Positions 10,635-21,503 of a stretch of 64,000 nt of DNA are shown piece by piece (within the stretch, counting starts at the first letter, position 1; every line of letters starts with the position of its first letter). This DNA comes from Albugo candida (taxonomy: Eukaryota > Oomycota > Peronosporomycetes > Albuginales > Albuginaceae). A program made the translations under genes and the position numbers. Location of the stretch: contig CAJNAR010000005.1 in NCBI GenBank assembly GCA_905220665.1, forward strand, positions 310,001-374,000. Reading direction: 5' to 3'. Below the pieces are notes generated by a model. It did no database searches. It was given only the letters and a program-made list of their open reading frames with translations, and had not been told where the DNA came from.

Positions 10635-10877
10635 CTATACATGATTTTGTATAGTTTTCAATCGATCGTGTAACTCTTGGATGTCAAGCGAGTTCATTCC
10701 GTCTTTCACGATAGAATGCTGATTTTGATCAGTTTCGGTATCCTTCCACTGACTCTTTTCTCCAATCCCAACACAAAGCGATGTGAATGGAGTTACAGTC
10801 TGCCTGAAATCTAATGCTTTCTGCGGTCGTAATAGCAACGTATCAAAATGTGACGGCATCGTTGTGTTTGTGCGTGT
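10635..10877 (-). pseudogene. Duplicated 3' fragment of the Arb2-AGC kinase gene
   Basis: On the minus strand this encodes the same last ~80 residues and stop codon as the kinase at 13468-16254. One amino-acid change (Ile to Thr) and one silent change were seen. No kinase, Arb2 or finger sequence lies upstream, so it is a gene fragment carried along in the duplication. A + strand transcript of the two-CAP gene that ran past its stop would be antisense to the kinase mRNA here. Confidence 0.88.
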
Positions 10878-13467
10878 AACTCTTTTTTCAACTATGTGGC
10901 CAATCCTGCCCAACGAGCCACCTGCCCCTTATGATTTTGGATCGGATACAGTATCATTCGTCTTGTATTTGCACCTTTGCCTGTGTCCAAGCACCATGAT
11001 AATCAAAAATGGTTGCTATAGCTAAAGAGGCTTGATGTACTTTTGCTACTTATATACAATATAATCAGAGTGGGGTAAATAAGATCAAGAAAATGTGACA
11101 TCTGTATTGGTTAGTGTGTGATGTAATGGAGCCATGCATCCGCTGCTTTTCACGACTGAGACAATGTCGCCCAAGACCGTTGACAGCGGTGTTATACCTT
11201 ATTGGGCCCAGTCTTCGTGGTGGTCGAGGAGATAGCACCTTGTCACGTTCGTCCCTCTTGCCGGTTCATTGGCAAATGCACTTATTTTTGCCAATGCAAC
11301 AGATGGAGACTTCTCCACTTGTGTGTTTTCAAACGCAGCTAGAAGGAATTTTCAAGATGAAGTCGCTCTGTTGCCGACATGTTTTGGGAAAGAAGCCAAA
11401 TAAGTTTTTGTTTCTTTGTGTGATTGCTAGGCATCAAAGTCATAAAAAAACGCCTTGACGGCTTGATTGCACTCATCACATCACAACGAAGGTATCTCGA
11501 CTAAGTCTAGGTGCGAGGTCGTGATCATGAATGCAGTGCTGCTTACGTTGCATTCCACTCCCGTCTGCAGAAATTTGTTGGCACTGAGTGCTGTTGCACA
11601 GAAATATTCACCTCGATCATTAATTACACCTTTTCGTTGTCTCATTTGTGTGTAGTCACCATTCGACTGTGTCAGATTGAATGGCTAACCTGCATTCTCG
11701 TTCTAAGCTACCGCTTTATCTAAGAAGCGCTGAATGTGCTCGAAAGTGAAGGGGTGCCTTTGTCATGCGACGGCCACTGACATGCTTCTTGTGCATCAAC
11801 CGGAAATTCTCTCGGAGTCAATTTGATACAAGTATTCTAAAAGTACTTGCTTACTCTCAGGGATCATATTTGCTTTATTTGCCCTTTGTGTTTTCAAGAT
11901 ACAGCGCTATAAATACAACCTCTGCTTTTTTTGTCTAGCAGATTGTGCGCGCTCGTCTTGGATCAATAAAGCCGCGTTCAGTCACAAACACATTCGAAGC
12001 CATCTTATCTTGTACGATGTGATCGCAGCTAGCTACAAACCATATAGACGTTGATACCATTCGCTGTACACTGTCTGATTGTATCGATGCTTCCTACAAT
12101 GAATTCGCTACAAGAGCGATTATAGGGGTTGATGTATACTAGCTGAGTCGTCCACTGGTTAAAAGTACTACATTATTAAGATATATGCTCCAATCTCGTG
12201 GTATTTGATGCTTCCACCCGGCGTTGGGCATGTACCAAGAATCTGGCATCTCTACAAGAAATCCAGAGTGAAATTCCTATGCCAAGAACGAATGATACCT
12301 ATTTGAGCAAATCTATCGGCATACGTCGTTATTTTGTTCATGTCGATGAAGCGCGAACTAGCTAATTACTGGACAAAGCCACTACCAAAGGTGCAATCGC
12401 AAGTCAAGATAGACATCAACGCTGCCTCCTGCATGCAACATCGTATCTTGGCTAAAGTATGACCGAGCGAATCGAACAGGCGATTGTATCTATATAAGAA
12501 ATATCTTTACTTGTTTACTTCATCGGATTATAGATGTATTCTTTACCAAAGGAGCTACTTTCGGGAAAATCGTGGAGTGTGTGTCGGTAGTACTTTCCGT
12601 AATAAAGAATTCAGTAATTTTCGAAGGGATGGGTAGTACTTAGGGCACTAGGAGTCCTATCAAAATCGTCTATATGTTACGCTGAACCGCGTTGATTCCT
12701 ACACACTGCTGGTATAAAAATGATCAAGTATTTCGTTTCATCAGATTTATGTTTAGGGCATTTTTTCCGGCTCTAACTCTACGAGTAAAGGAGCACTTAG
12801 CCTGGATTAAGGTGGAGATTTGAACGATACTGAACTGGCAGATTCAAATAGGCACGTCAAAAAGATACCCACGGGAACAAGCTACACGTTGGACATTTCC
12901 ACGAGTGCAACATACTCATCGGCTTGGATGAAATCGAAATTCTAATCCACGGAAAAATCGTGAATCTCAAGTGTATGTATCTTCTCCATATTGCCCAATA
13001 CCAAATTATAGAAACGGCATTTGCAGATGCCTGAATACTGCGTTATTTCAGTAGATATGCATAATAAACTTCTGTTGCATGCATTATTATCTTTTTTAAT
13101 CTGCCTCTTTAAACACAACTCACAAGGCTACTTATCCCGAATTCATTCCAACCACATTAGAATAAAAAGTGGTGTGGCAAATGATCCTAGCAAGAGCAAG
13201 AATTCAGCACACTGAAACACACATACCATATCAACGTCACCTACTACCTGTATGGCAATCGGTTTTTACGATACCTTCTATCCAATACGCTATAGTTACC
13301 TACCCACCAGCTATTTGATTGGCTTTCAATCGTGTTCAACCCAATTCAGCTCTCACCCATGCACTATTGAAAGGGGTCCAAGTAGTCAGAAAAAAGGCAG
13401 ACCGGATACATTGATTTTTCTCCTGTTCATAATTTCGGTACACTGATTATAGAACACTATACCGTTC
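10878..13467. other. Long gene-poor gap between CAP cluster and kinase
   Basis: About 2.6 kb with only short open frames, none resembling a known family. Parts such as 11100-11460 and 12740-12940 have broken open stretches, so old pseudogenes or fast-evolving small genes cannot be excluded. It is most of the spacer between the two duplication arms. Confidence 0.5.
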
Positions 13468-16254
13468 ATGGTTCAAACAAATCGTCATACCCGGCATGAC
13501 CTTTCATCAGCTGATGCAGCTTCCGCATACATTGATCAAAGAATACAGCAGATACAGAAGCGTATTCGAACAGAATTAGGTTTCCAAGAGATAAGTGTTG
13601 GCTCGAAACGACGGGTGACTACAGACTCATTGACATCCTCTTCGTCTTCTGGTCGTCCAGCGGTCCAAATGTCTCGATCCTCGGAAACGAGCGAAGGTTT
13701 CTGCAATATATCCATGCAAAAACCACAAAGTTCGCTTGTGTCTTCCAAGGAAGCGCGTGATTGTTCAAATCAGAAATACTCTCGATCCATTGAGGACTCA
13801 ATGGAAGCTTCACCGACACCATCTTCCTTTGAAACAGACTCGATGATGAAGCGTTTGAATGCTGAATATTGCACGGAATGTATCAAAGGCACCGTTTACG
13901 TATCACCATCGTACGAACGTAAGCAGAGATTACTTGTCATCATTCCGTATCGGGAGGCTTGTATATGGAGTCGGAGTATTTGTATGCAGAAAGATTCCAG
14001 CGCTCAGGACGATTTAGGGTCTATGATGGGGTATCTTCGTAAAGCGATTAGCGAGAACTATGGTGTGATAATTATGAATCCGGCTGCACAGAGTTGTCAT
14101 CCTCAGAATCATGTCGAACAAGTTTGGGATCAGCTTGTTGTGCCGTTATCCAGTGATATTTTCATCATTGCTTTCTCAAGAGGAACACAGCATGTGAAGC
14201 ATCTCCTTTCATATGACAATGGGATGGGAATTGTCCAGGAACGCGTTCGAGCACTTTCCCTCGTTGAGCCGAGCCATTATGTGCATGAAAGTGACTTATA
14301 CTTCACGCGACGAATTCTGGCGCGTCGAGCTGTGGCATGGATACTTTCACCGGACATTGATGTGGGACTGAAGATACCGAGTGCGGAGGCACGCCACGGA
14401 TGTGTATGCATTTCCGCTGGAACCGTTCCCGTCAATGCAAAAGGAAGCAGTGGAGCTTGGGCTTTGGAGATGGTAATGACATCCGTATTTGGATCCTTTG
14501 CAGCGCGTTGTGGAGAAGCCGCTGGAGTGACAGTTAATGATAATCGCATCTCAGCTTGTGGATTGTGTCATCGTAGACTTGGTGTGCTAAATCGGAAATT
14601 TCAATGCTCATGGTGTGAAGTTCGCTATTGTTCGCGCTGCTGTGAAGACAAGCATGTTGAAACATTTGACTGTATGCGAATTTGCATCTTATGTCAAGTA
14701 TTACCTTGTCTCTTGGATCCTTATCGGAAGCAGAAAATCCAATTTTTGCTGTCGGGCGAATCGCTTGGGTCTTTGCACGATACGACCGAATTCAATCGAC
14801 ACGATAACATAAGTGTCTTTGTTCAGCCGAATGGAAGCTTCAAAGTGTCACTGGCTGATTTCGAGATCATCAAACTCATTGGGCGAGGCGCTTGTGGTCG
14901 TGTGAAATTAGTTCGAAAAAAACACGGAACCGATGAAGGAATTCTGTACGCGATGAAAGCGATCAGAAAGAAACTTATCGTTCAACGTGGCTTGGTGGAG
15001 GCAACCAACGCTGAACGTCGCATTCTCGATCGGATCAAGCATCCATACATTGCAACACTTTGCTATGCATTTCAAAATGACGCAAAGCTTTATTTATTAT
15101 CTAAATACTATCCTGGTGGCAATTTACTCGATCAAATGCGTCTTGCGCGTAGATTCACAGAAGATCGAACAAAGTTATATGCAGCTGAAGTCGCATTAGC
15201 GCTTGATCACTTACACTCAAACGACATTATGTATCGTGACCTAAAGCTCGAAAATGTGCTTGTTGGATCCGATGGGCATATCGCTCTCACTGATTTTGGC
15301 ATGTCTAAAGAATGCATGACTGCCAGCAGTCGAACAAGCACATTTGTCGGAACATATCAAATGATGGCACCCGAGGTATTTACGGGTCGACCATACTCTC
15401 GGGCGGTCGATTGGTGGGCGCTTGGAGTTATGGTCTACGAAATGATCGATGGTCGAACTCCCTTCAACGCCAAAACCAATCGTCTGATTCGAGATCGGAT
15501 CACAAATGTGGATCTGAAATTCTCGTCACGTTTCGCCGATGATGCAAGCGACTTTGTCGCGAGGCTACTCACCAAAGATGAGCGTAAGCGCCTCGGCAGC
15601 GGACCACAGGGATTCAAGGATATCCAATCACATCCATGGTTTGCATCAATCGACTGGGACAAAGTAGAAGCTAAAGAAGCGACATTTTATCGTCAAAGTG
15701 AGTTGATGTTGCGATACGCCAAAGAATTCCGAACGAGAGAGATTTGTGAGACGTTTATGAATGCCGTCGAAGTACCAGCGGACACGCCCGTGTCAGCGCA
15801 TAGCTCTCGTGATGAAGACCTCTTTTCGGATTTCACATTCAATTACATTGCCGAGACTGAACCTTCCTCGCCATCGATTTCTTCATGTATATCCTCAACC
15901 TCATTCAAAACTGTGGAGTTTGAGGAACTTGAGGGAACGTGTTCGTCAGAGGCGAATTCGATTTTGAGTTATACTGAGGAGATTGAGGAAAAAAACGAGG
16001 ATGCGTCTACCACACGCACAAACACAACAATGCCGTCACATTTTGATACGTTGCTATTACGACCGCAGAAAGCATTAGATTTCAGGCAGACTGTAACTCC
16101 ATTCACATCGCTTTGTGTTGGGATTGGAGAAAAGAGTCAGTGGAAGGATACCGAAATTGATCAAAATCAGCATTCTATCGTGAAAGACGGAATGAACTCG
16201 CTTGACATCCAAGAGTTACACGATCGATTGAAAACTATACAAAATCATGTATAG
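13468..16254 (+). CDS. Arb2/FAM172-domain, FYVE-related finger, AGC-type protein kinase
   Basis: Single-exon gene of 928 residues. After a Ser-rich N-terminus, residues ~150-345 match the Arb2/FAM172 alpha/beta-hydrolase-like fold: LLVIIPYREA, IWSRSICMQ, YGVIIMNP, HVEQVWDQL and AFSRG at the nucleophile elbow. Residues ~361-411 form a zinc finger with CxxC pairs ending in RICILC, like FYVE but without the RHHCR basic patch. Residues ~464-724 are a complete Ser/Thr kinase with GRGACGRV, YAMKAI, YRDLKLEN (Tyr for the usual His), TDFG and MAPE; the order and C-tail suggest the AGC group. The last 80 residues are duplicated at 10635-10877. Arb2 is an Argonaute-chaperone subunit in fission yeast; a silencing role here is inference. 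Confidence 0.9.
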   Translation: MVQTNRHTRHDLSSADAASAYIDQRIQQIQKRIRTELGFQEISVGSKRRVTTDSLTSSSSSGRPAVQMSRSSETSEGFCNISMQKPQSSLVSSKEARDCSNQKYSRSIEDSMEASPTPSSFETDSMMKRLNAEYCTECIKGTVYVSPSYERKQRLLVIIPYREACIWSRSICMQKDSSAQDDLGSMMGYLRKAISENYGVIIMNPAAQSCHPQNHVEQVWDQLVVPLSSDIFIIAFSRGTQHVKHLLSYDNGMGIVQERVRALSLVEPSHYVHESDLYFTRRILARRAVAWILSPDIDVGLKIPSAEARHGCVCISAGTVPVNAKGSSGAWALEMVMTSVFGSFAARCGEAAGVTVNDNRISACGLCHRRLGVLNRKFQCSWCEVRYCSRCCEDKHVETFDCMRICILCQVLPCLLDPYRKQKIQFLLSGESLGSLHDTTEFNRHDNISVFVQPNGSFKVSLADFEIIKLIGRGACGRVKLVRKKHGTDEGILYAMKAIRKKLIVQRGLVEATNAERRILDRIKHPYIATLCYAFQNDAKLYLLSKYYPGGNLLDQMRLARRFTEDRTKLYAAEVALALDHLHSNDIMYRDLKLENVLVGSDGHIALTDFGMSKECMTASSRTSTFVGTYQMMAPEVFTGRPYSRAVDWWALGVMVYEMIDGRTPFNAKTNRLIRDRITNVDLKFSSRFADDASDFVARLLTKDERKRLGSGPQGFKDIQSHPWFASIDWDKVEAKEATFYRQSELMLRYAKEFRTREICETFMNAVEVPADTPVSAHSSRDEDLFSDFTFNYIAETEPSSPSISSCISSTSFKTVEFEELEGTCSSEANSILSYTEEIEEKNEDASTTRTNTTMPSHFDTLLLRPQKALDFRQTVTPFTSLCVGIGEKSQWKDTEIDQNQHSIVKDGMNSLDIQELHDRLKTIQNHV

Positions 16255-17240
16255 TAGAACATATAATCATAGTGTATACATAGTGTATACATAGTGTATA
16301 CATACTGTATACCCTTCCAGCCTGGGCAAATGGATTGCATTCTTAGCAGTGACCACCACCTCCTAATAACGTTTCCATATCCATCAACTTATCATCCTCT
16401 TTGATCTCATCCTTACTTTCTTTATCGGGCTCTTGTGCAGTTGTCTCCTCAGGCTGTGCTGCAGTTTCTTCCTTTCCTTTCAGTGTACCGCTGTCAGGTC
16501 CTTCTGTCAATTCCTCTGTTCCAAAGTTTTTGAATGTTACACCTCCTAATTTGGACGGACTTTCCTTCTCTTTGGACGGATTCGTTTGTTCAGTCTCAAG
16601 TTGCGACGGTGGAGGAAGAGGTGGCGCTTTTTCTTTGGATTGCTGCCCGCCTGACGATGGTGGTCGCACACATTGTTCGGTATTCTCTATTGGAGCAGAA
16701 ATCAATTCTTCACCTGGTGCCAGTCCCGGTGGCGTTCCTGGTGGTGATGAAATAGCACTGATCGTTTCTGGTGGCGGACAATTCTCTCCATCGCTTGCGC
16801 CGAAAACTTGACACCAGTATGGTTTCATATCCTTACCGAATGCTCGACCGAATCCAGCACAATTTAAGTTATCCCGCAGCATATTCTCATTGTGACCTTT
16901 TGATAGCGACCATCCCCAAACCATTTCCGATGCGCTTTTCAAGTCCGCTCCGGCGTTTTCAGCGACTGCGCCAACAATGAAACCTTGTGCGGTTACTCGA
17001 TCGCCTGGTCCGATACCATTAGGTCCAAAATGACCCATTTGGTCGATGGATGCCATATACTCTGCAAATAGCTGAGCTGCACACTGCAATTTTCTATAAT
17101 GAGCAGAATGAGGATTCTGAATCAATACACAGAATACAAATACGTACAGACTCATTCCGAACGGTTTAATATTGTGCTTACCACGATGTTCGTTAACAGC
17201 TTTCAGCATTTCGTATTGCCAAGTACTTGTATTATCATTG
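16012..17240 (-). repeat. Right arm of large inverted duplication (probable source copy)
   Basis: This segment is the near-identical inverted partner of 9606-10877. Both genes it cuts into are complete here (full kinase and full CAP gene with its own signal peptide), so this is the likely donor and the other arm the acceptor. Confidence 0.92.
16269..16312. repeat. 11-bp tandem repeat ATAGTGTATAC, long allele
   Basis: Three perfect units and one variant (ATACTGTATAC) lie between the convergent stops of the kinase (16254) and the CAP gene (16343). The palindromic GTATAC core recurs in every unit. The array may lie within 3' processing signals of either gene; that is not shown. Confidence 0.88.
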
Positions 17241-17401
17241 TTTGCGCTCGTATCCTCTTCCGATAGGCTCCGTGCATAGTCTCTGTAAAATCCTGGCTCG
17301 GTGATTATGTCGATCTTAATCGCACTCGTAAGTGTCTTACTGATTGTCGCGCTCAGCACGATAACAGTAACGAGGACGTGCAGGTTATAGAGGTCGTTCA
17401 T
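16343..17401 (-). CDS. Secreted single CAP-domain protein
   Basis: The start at 17401 gives a hydrophobic signal peptide (MNDLYNLHVLVTVIVLS...). One phase-2 intron at 17094-17147 gives 334 residues. The CAP domain and acidic/Pro-rich tail are nearly identical to the second half of the two-CAP gene, with HRGKHN against HRHSHN and one Ala/Gly change as the protein differences seen. The intron sequences are identical. It is convergent with the kinase, with stops 88 bases apart. It is probably the parent copy of the duplicated CAP domain. Confidence 0.9.
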   Translation of the reverse strand: MNDLYNLHVLVTVIVLSATISKTLTSAIKIDIITEPGFYRDYARSLSEEDTSANNDNTSTWQYEMLKAVNEHRGKHNIKPFGMSLYVFVFCVLIQNPHSAHYRKLQCAAQLFAEYMASIDQMGHFGPNGIGPGDRVTAQGFIVGAVAENAGADLKSASEMVWGWSLSKGHNENMLRDNLNCAGFGRAFGKDMKPYWCQVFGASDGENCPPPETISAISSPPGTPPGLAPGEELISAPIENTEQCVRPPSSGGQQSKEKAPPLPPPSQLETEQTNPSKEKESPSKLGGVTFKNFGTEELTEGPDSGTLKGKEETAAQPEETTAQEPDKESKDEIKEDDKLMDMETLLGGGGHC

Positions 17402-17903
17402 GCAGAAGAAATAGATTTATGAGATACTGCTCGGTATATGTATGATCGATGTCGTTCACATTTGGATGCCAGCGTATGCGCACTATGTGATCGCGTGGCA
17501 TCCACGTGTCAGTGCGTCATGCGAGTGAACTTTATAAATTAACTCTGTCCATCACGACAAATAAGAGCGTGTTGCGGGTACTATGTAGCCAGGATGGTCT
17601 GTCGTTATTGTAGCGCACTACGAAGCGCTCATGAAGTATCAATTACCCTTAATTAATTACATACTACTTTTTATGTGAAGGCCACCTATTCTATCGATTC
17701 ACCCTTTAAAAAGGAGAGGAAATTGTGCGACATTCTTAATGATGATTCAACAAACGATTAACATGTATAATCGTCAGGAGACGTGTTTGAGTGTCGGATA
17801 GTATATATACATAGCTTTACTGTCACTAGTTGAATGAATGGACAATTTCACTTGATATTATATTGTATTACTCGTACTACAACATGGAAGACAGACTTGC
17901 CGA
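17402..17903. other. Intergenic between two minus-strand CAP genes
   Basis: AT-rich, including a TATATATACATA stretch near 17801. No gene recognised. It should hold the promoter of the 16343-17401 gene and the 3' end of the next. Confidence 0.5.
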
Positions 17904-19016
17904 TCAGAGAACATATCTGAAATCAAAATTATCATCATCGAGATCGAGGTTCGATTGAGATGGTGGTTGAGGATCTATGTATTCTGACGATTCCACCTTT
18001 CCAATCGAGAAATCTTCCCCATTTTCTATGTCTGACTCATAGTTGCCATTCTCATTGAATGATTGTGGAGATATGCCCGGATTCATCTCTGATGACGTGA
18101 ACTCTTTTGAAGGTCTCGATCCGAACCATGAGGAAGGAGTGGTACTTGAAATGGCTGCTCGAGGAGATGGATTGGTGTAACTATTCCAACTCCATCCAAA
18201 CGAAAATGAAGTTGGCGACGGCGTCGAAGGCGGAGATTTCGACACTGGAGAAGGAGATGCAGAAGATTTTGGCGGCGAGGGAGGTTTCTGAATTGTCGGG
18301 GATAAGGTAGGAGACGAAGGCGATTGTGGGGGCGGAGGAGATTGTCGAGGCGGAGTGGGCGTATTGGGAGGTGGGAAAGTTCCTTTGGATGGTGGAGGTG
18401 GGGTTTGAGGAGGCGGGGGGACGTTATTTGTGGGCGGTGGTGCCACAACTGGTGGCACAGGCTGCACGTTGCCACTCCCATTAGGAGGTACACATATGTC
18501 TACATCATTCTTTCCAAAATCCTGACACCAATACGGACTTCCATCTGAATCATATTCCACTCCAAATCCAACGCAAGCATAATCGCCAATCATGTTCATA
18601 AAATGACCTTGCGAAGTTCTCCAACTTTCCATAACCGCTACGACCGTGTCTTGTCCCTGCGCGACATTCTCAGCTGCAGAACGAATTTCAAACTTCTCAG
18701 CGGCAATGCGGTCAGAAAAACTCGATCCACCAGCTCCGGTATGGCTCATTATTTTAGCTTGAGCCATAAACGTCGCATGCTTTTGAGCTGCTGTTTCCAA
18801 TTTCCTAATAATAAAAATTAGAGAATTGTCATAATAAAAGCTTTGATTCTTCACGCACACATTCATTCCCACAGAAGGTTTTTTATATTTCGCGCGAAGG
18901 TCATTCAGCTCTTGCAGCATTTGATGTCGCCAAGATGCCACGCTGGGACGTAGGAGACGAGGTTCCGTGTCGCCAGTTGCAATGGATACGGAAATCGCTA
19001 TGAGTAAAAAAAGCAT
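17904..19016 (-). CDS. Secreted CAP-domain protein with Pro/Ser-rich tail
   Basis: The start at 19016 gives a short signal peptide (MLFLLIAISVSIATG). The CAP domain contains MSHTGAGGSS, AENVAQGQ, GHFMNMIG and YWCQDFG. A phase-2 intron at 18805-18858 (54 bases, in frame, stop-free) is at the conserved position, giving about 352 residues. A long PPP/SPP-rich segment follows and then an acidic C-terminus ending FDFRYVL, without the His-Cys end of its neighbours. It closes the CAP cluster, facing the plus-strand members in inverted order. Confidence 0.88.
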   Translation of the reverse strand: MLFLLIAISVSIATGDTEPRLLRPSVASWRHQMLQELNDLRAKYKKPSVGMNVCVKNQSFYYDNSLIFIIRKLETAAQKHATFMAQAKIMSHTGAGGSSFSDRIAAEKFEIRSAAENVAQGQDTVVAVMESWRTSQGHFMNMIGDYACVGFGVEYDSDGSPYWCQDFGKNDVDICVPPNGSGNVQPVPPVVAPPPTNNVPPPPQTPPPPSKGTFPPPNTPTPPRQSPPPPQSPSSPTLSPTIQKPPSPPKSSASPSPVSKSPPSTPSPTSFSFGWSWNSYTNPSPRAAISSTTPSSWFGSRPSKEFTSSEMNPGISPQSFNENGNYESDIENGEDFSIGKVESSEYIDPQPPSQSNLDLDDDNFDFRYVL

Positions 19017-19310
19017 TGAGTATACTTCTCACTCGACAAATTGAGAAATGATTACAAGCTGTCATTGTAAGAGCCACAGCGTTATATTTGCGTAAGGTGT
19101 GAGAGAAAATGTATTCTATCCAGTGAAAAACGTTTTGTTTTTCGAAACGAAGATGTAACGAGTTTCCACGTAAGGATTAGCTTTCATGTGCATCCATACG
19201 AATCGATGAAACCAATCAGTTGGCAAGAATGGATTTTGTAACGTTTTAGGAGCATTGCGATCGGATGTAGTCAGCATCCGTTATGGTTGCGTTTGGGTGA
19301 CAGCTTTTCT

Positions 19311-19780
19311 ATGTATTCTTACGTCACATTAGGCAGTCACAACATAATGCGCTCTGTATCGACGAAATGCGACTCGATTAAGCCAAGTTTGGCGATGGGA
19401 ATATACGCAGTGATATCTCCTCATGTGCAAAGAGATCAGGAGCTTGTATCCGCGGTATCTCGTGCTCAATGTCAGCTCGAAGGAACCATTGAGAAATTAA
19501 AAAAAGGTGCGATTACTTTGCACCGTTTGATTGCAAAAGCCCTGAAAATTGGATTTTAGAGCTTGATGTGCTTCGAAAGGAGGATTTGTTATGGGCGATA
19601 GAGCCTACGATTTTGCAGAGAGAATTTCCAGCGAGAATTGATCGTTTGGAATTGAAGGTAGCATCGATTCAGAGACGTGTTGAACGATTGAAGGAGGTCG
19701 CGAATTTGAAGCCTTTGTCCGACAGCACACTTTGCGTAGACCCTCCAACGCCTTCGTTATTCGGCGAAGATACAAAATGA
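19311..19780 (+). CDS. Snapin-like small coiled-coil protein (BLOC-1 type)
   Basis: Two exons, 19311-19506 and 19560-19780, joined across a 53-base intron, give 138 residues, close to the ~136 of animal Snapin. The pattern resembles Snapin: a motif like GIYAVISPHV, then a first helix with RAQCQLEGTI, then a second helix with RIDRLELKVASIQRRVERL. Snapin-type proteins belong to BLOC-1/BORC complexes that position lysosome-related organelles. The match is by pattern only; another short coiled-coil family is possible. Later in-frame ATG codons could also start the protein. Confidence 0.5.
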
Positions 19781-21503
19781 TGCATTTGTAATAGCATATG
19801 GACGCAGAATTCTGAGTTTTCCTTCTGAAATCCTATGGTATATTCTTTATGTGTCATGCGGTTGAGTATGGTAAAGTGTTTTGGGTCAAGTCATTGGCCG
19901 ATGGGCTGTGCTGAAAAAGTGAGAGGTAGCGACTTTTTTGCAATGAGATTGCAAACCATTAAAATGATTGTGAAGCTAATCACTTTGACCAAGTCAGTTT
20001 GAGATGGCGTCACTCGGAGCAATTTTTCTTATGTCGCAACGTCAGTGTTGACCATTGACTTTCCTTCTAAAGCTCTCACGTGAAGTCCCCTGTAACGCTT
20101 CCTTTAGCTTCGTTGTGTACTCTATCAATGAAATAGTCAATGAAATTGCTAGCGATCCATCTCCTACTAAATGACAGCTTGGGAGCATCTTTCGGTCGCC
20201 TAATACAAAAACTCGATAGAGTGCTGTAGCGCATACGATCCATCAATTATCGTAACAATATTTTTCGGATGATTTCCACGTTTCACGGTATAAAGAACGA
20301 CGTCACATATTGACACACGCACTTGTTTTAGAACTCTTCAGTTCAAGTAACAGAGTATTACGGTCATCGTATTCATCGCTTGCAGTAACAAGGTCAAAAG
20401 CCGACGAGTATGAACGACCGGCATTAATCTTCAGTTCGCGGGTGGTCATTTTTTGAAAATACGCAGATTGCTACATTATGAAAGAGGACGCAAGGGAAAA
20501 ATGACTGTCAAACGCTGCACTTTTACTTGATTATTTGATAAAGTCGATTGTCTGATACTGAATGCAGTAAACGCCACTTCAGGCGAACAGACTTTATCCG
20601 GCTTTGATCTGGATGGCATTGTTTCCGCTTGAATACGCGCTTTGAAAAACGCTAAGGTTTATTTGGCAGTCTCCTACTACCCGTGTGATTCCTCATTGAG
20701 TTGACCCTATAGGAACACTTGTGAGCAAAACACCTGGTAGAGTCGTATTGAATTCAGTGGATAGTTCAGCATCATTCATACTATTCTAACGAGGTCACGA
20801 GTAAGATGCATTCGTCAATGAGGCTCCGAGACTCCAACGCTTATCAAAATCAGTAATACTAATAACATTCTTTTCTCTCTTCGCATTGACCTCTCACAAA
20901 TACCTCAATAGAGAAAAAATATTTGGAGTTGGGTTGAGAGTTTGACAGAACAGCTTCACTCCTTCCGTAGTTATTACGCCGACAATATTTCTCGATGTGG
21001 TCATTTTTTACGCTTCACTTGCTCGACCAAAGGTGACAGCTATTAATAGAAGACTGCCAGACGACGCGTTTGTGCACCTCATCGACCTCTGTGATTTCGA
21101 CTTGAGAAAAAAAAGATATTAGTCTTCGCACTCGGCGATCCAAGGCCTATAATGAGTGGCAGTTGAATTGTTTCACTTTTTCTCCGATTGTCAGAGCAAA
21201 CCTCGCATAGTCAGCAAGCTGTAACTACTACACGTCTGAATGACATTATCATACGCATAAGAGATAAAGTACTTCCTTCGCGGCAGTTTTACCTCAATCG
21301 GTTTCTCTATTGCCATCAATTGTTGGCATCTTTAAATCGGACGACTAGTCATATTCTTCGTGCAATGGATTGGCCACTCGCTTTTCTAGAAACCATTTAA
21401 ATACGAGACATGCACATTGACATTTCTCATGTGAGACCTTCACTCCCATTTCTCATTTTGCTTGCGATACAAAAGGTGAACTTTATTTCTGAACACGGAC
21501 ATA
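19781..21503. other. Intergenic gap
   Basis: About 1.7 kb without a recognisable gene, repeat or structured RNA. Only short open frames are present. Confidence 0.5.

Larger units (their letters stand above)
9606..10877 (+). repeat. Left arm of large inverted duplication
   Basis: This segment matches the reverse complement of 16012-17240. It contains CAP domain 2 of the chimeric gene, its 3' flank, and an inverted copy of the 3' end of the kinase gene. The arm has a ~55-base stretch near 10576-10630 that is absent from the other arm, and one fewer 11-base unit. Apart from these, only a handful of base differences were seen. Similarity ends abruptly on both sides. Confidence 0.92.

Noticed and set aside
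11114..11458. 115-codon plus-strand frame in the spacer
   Set aside because: Composition and content resemble no protein family; no splice partner found.
9606..17240. Inverted arms as a transposon or terminal inverted repeats
   Set aside because: The arms contain parts of ordinary host genes, the spacer has no transposase, and no target-site duplication was seen; segmental duplication explains it better.
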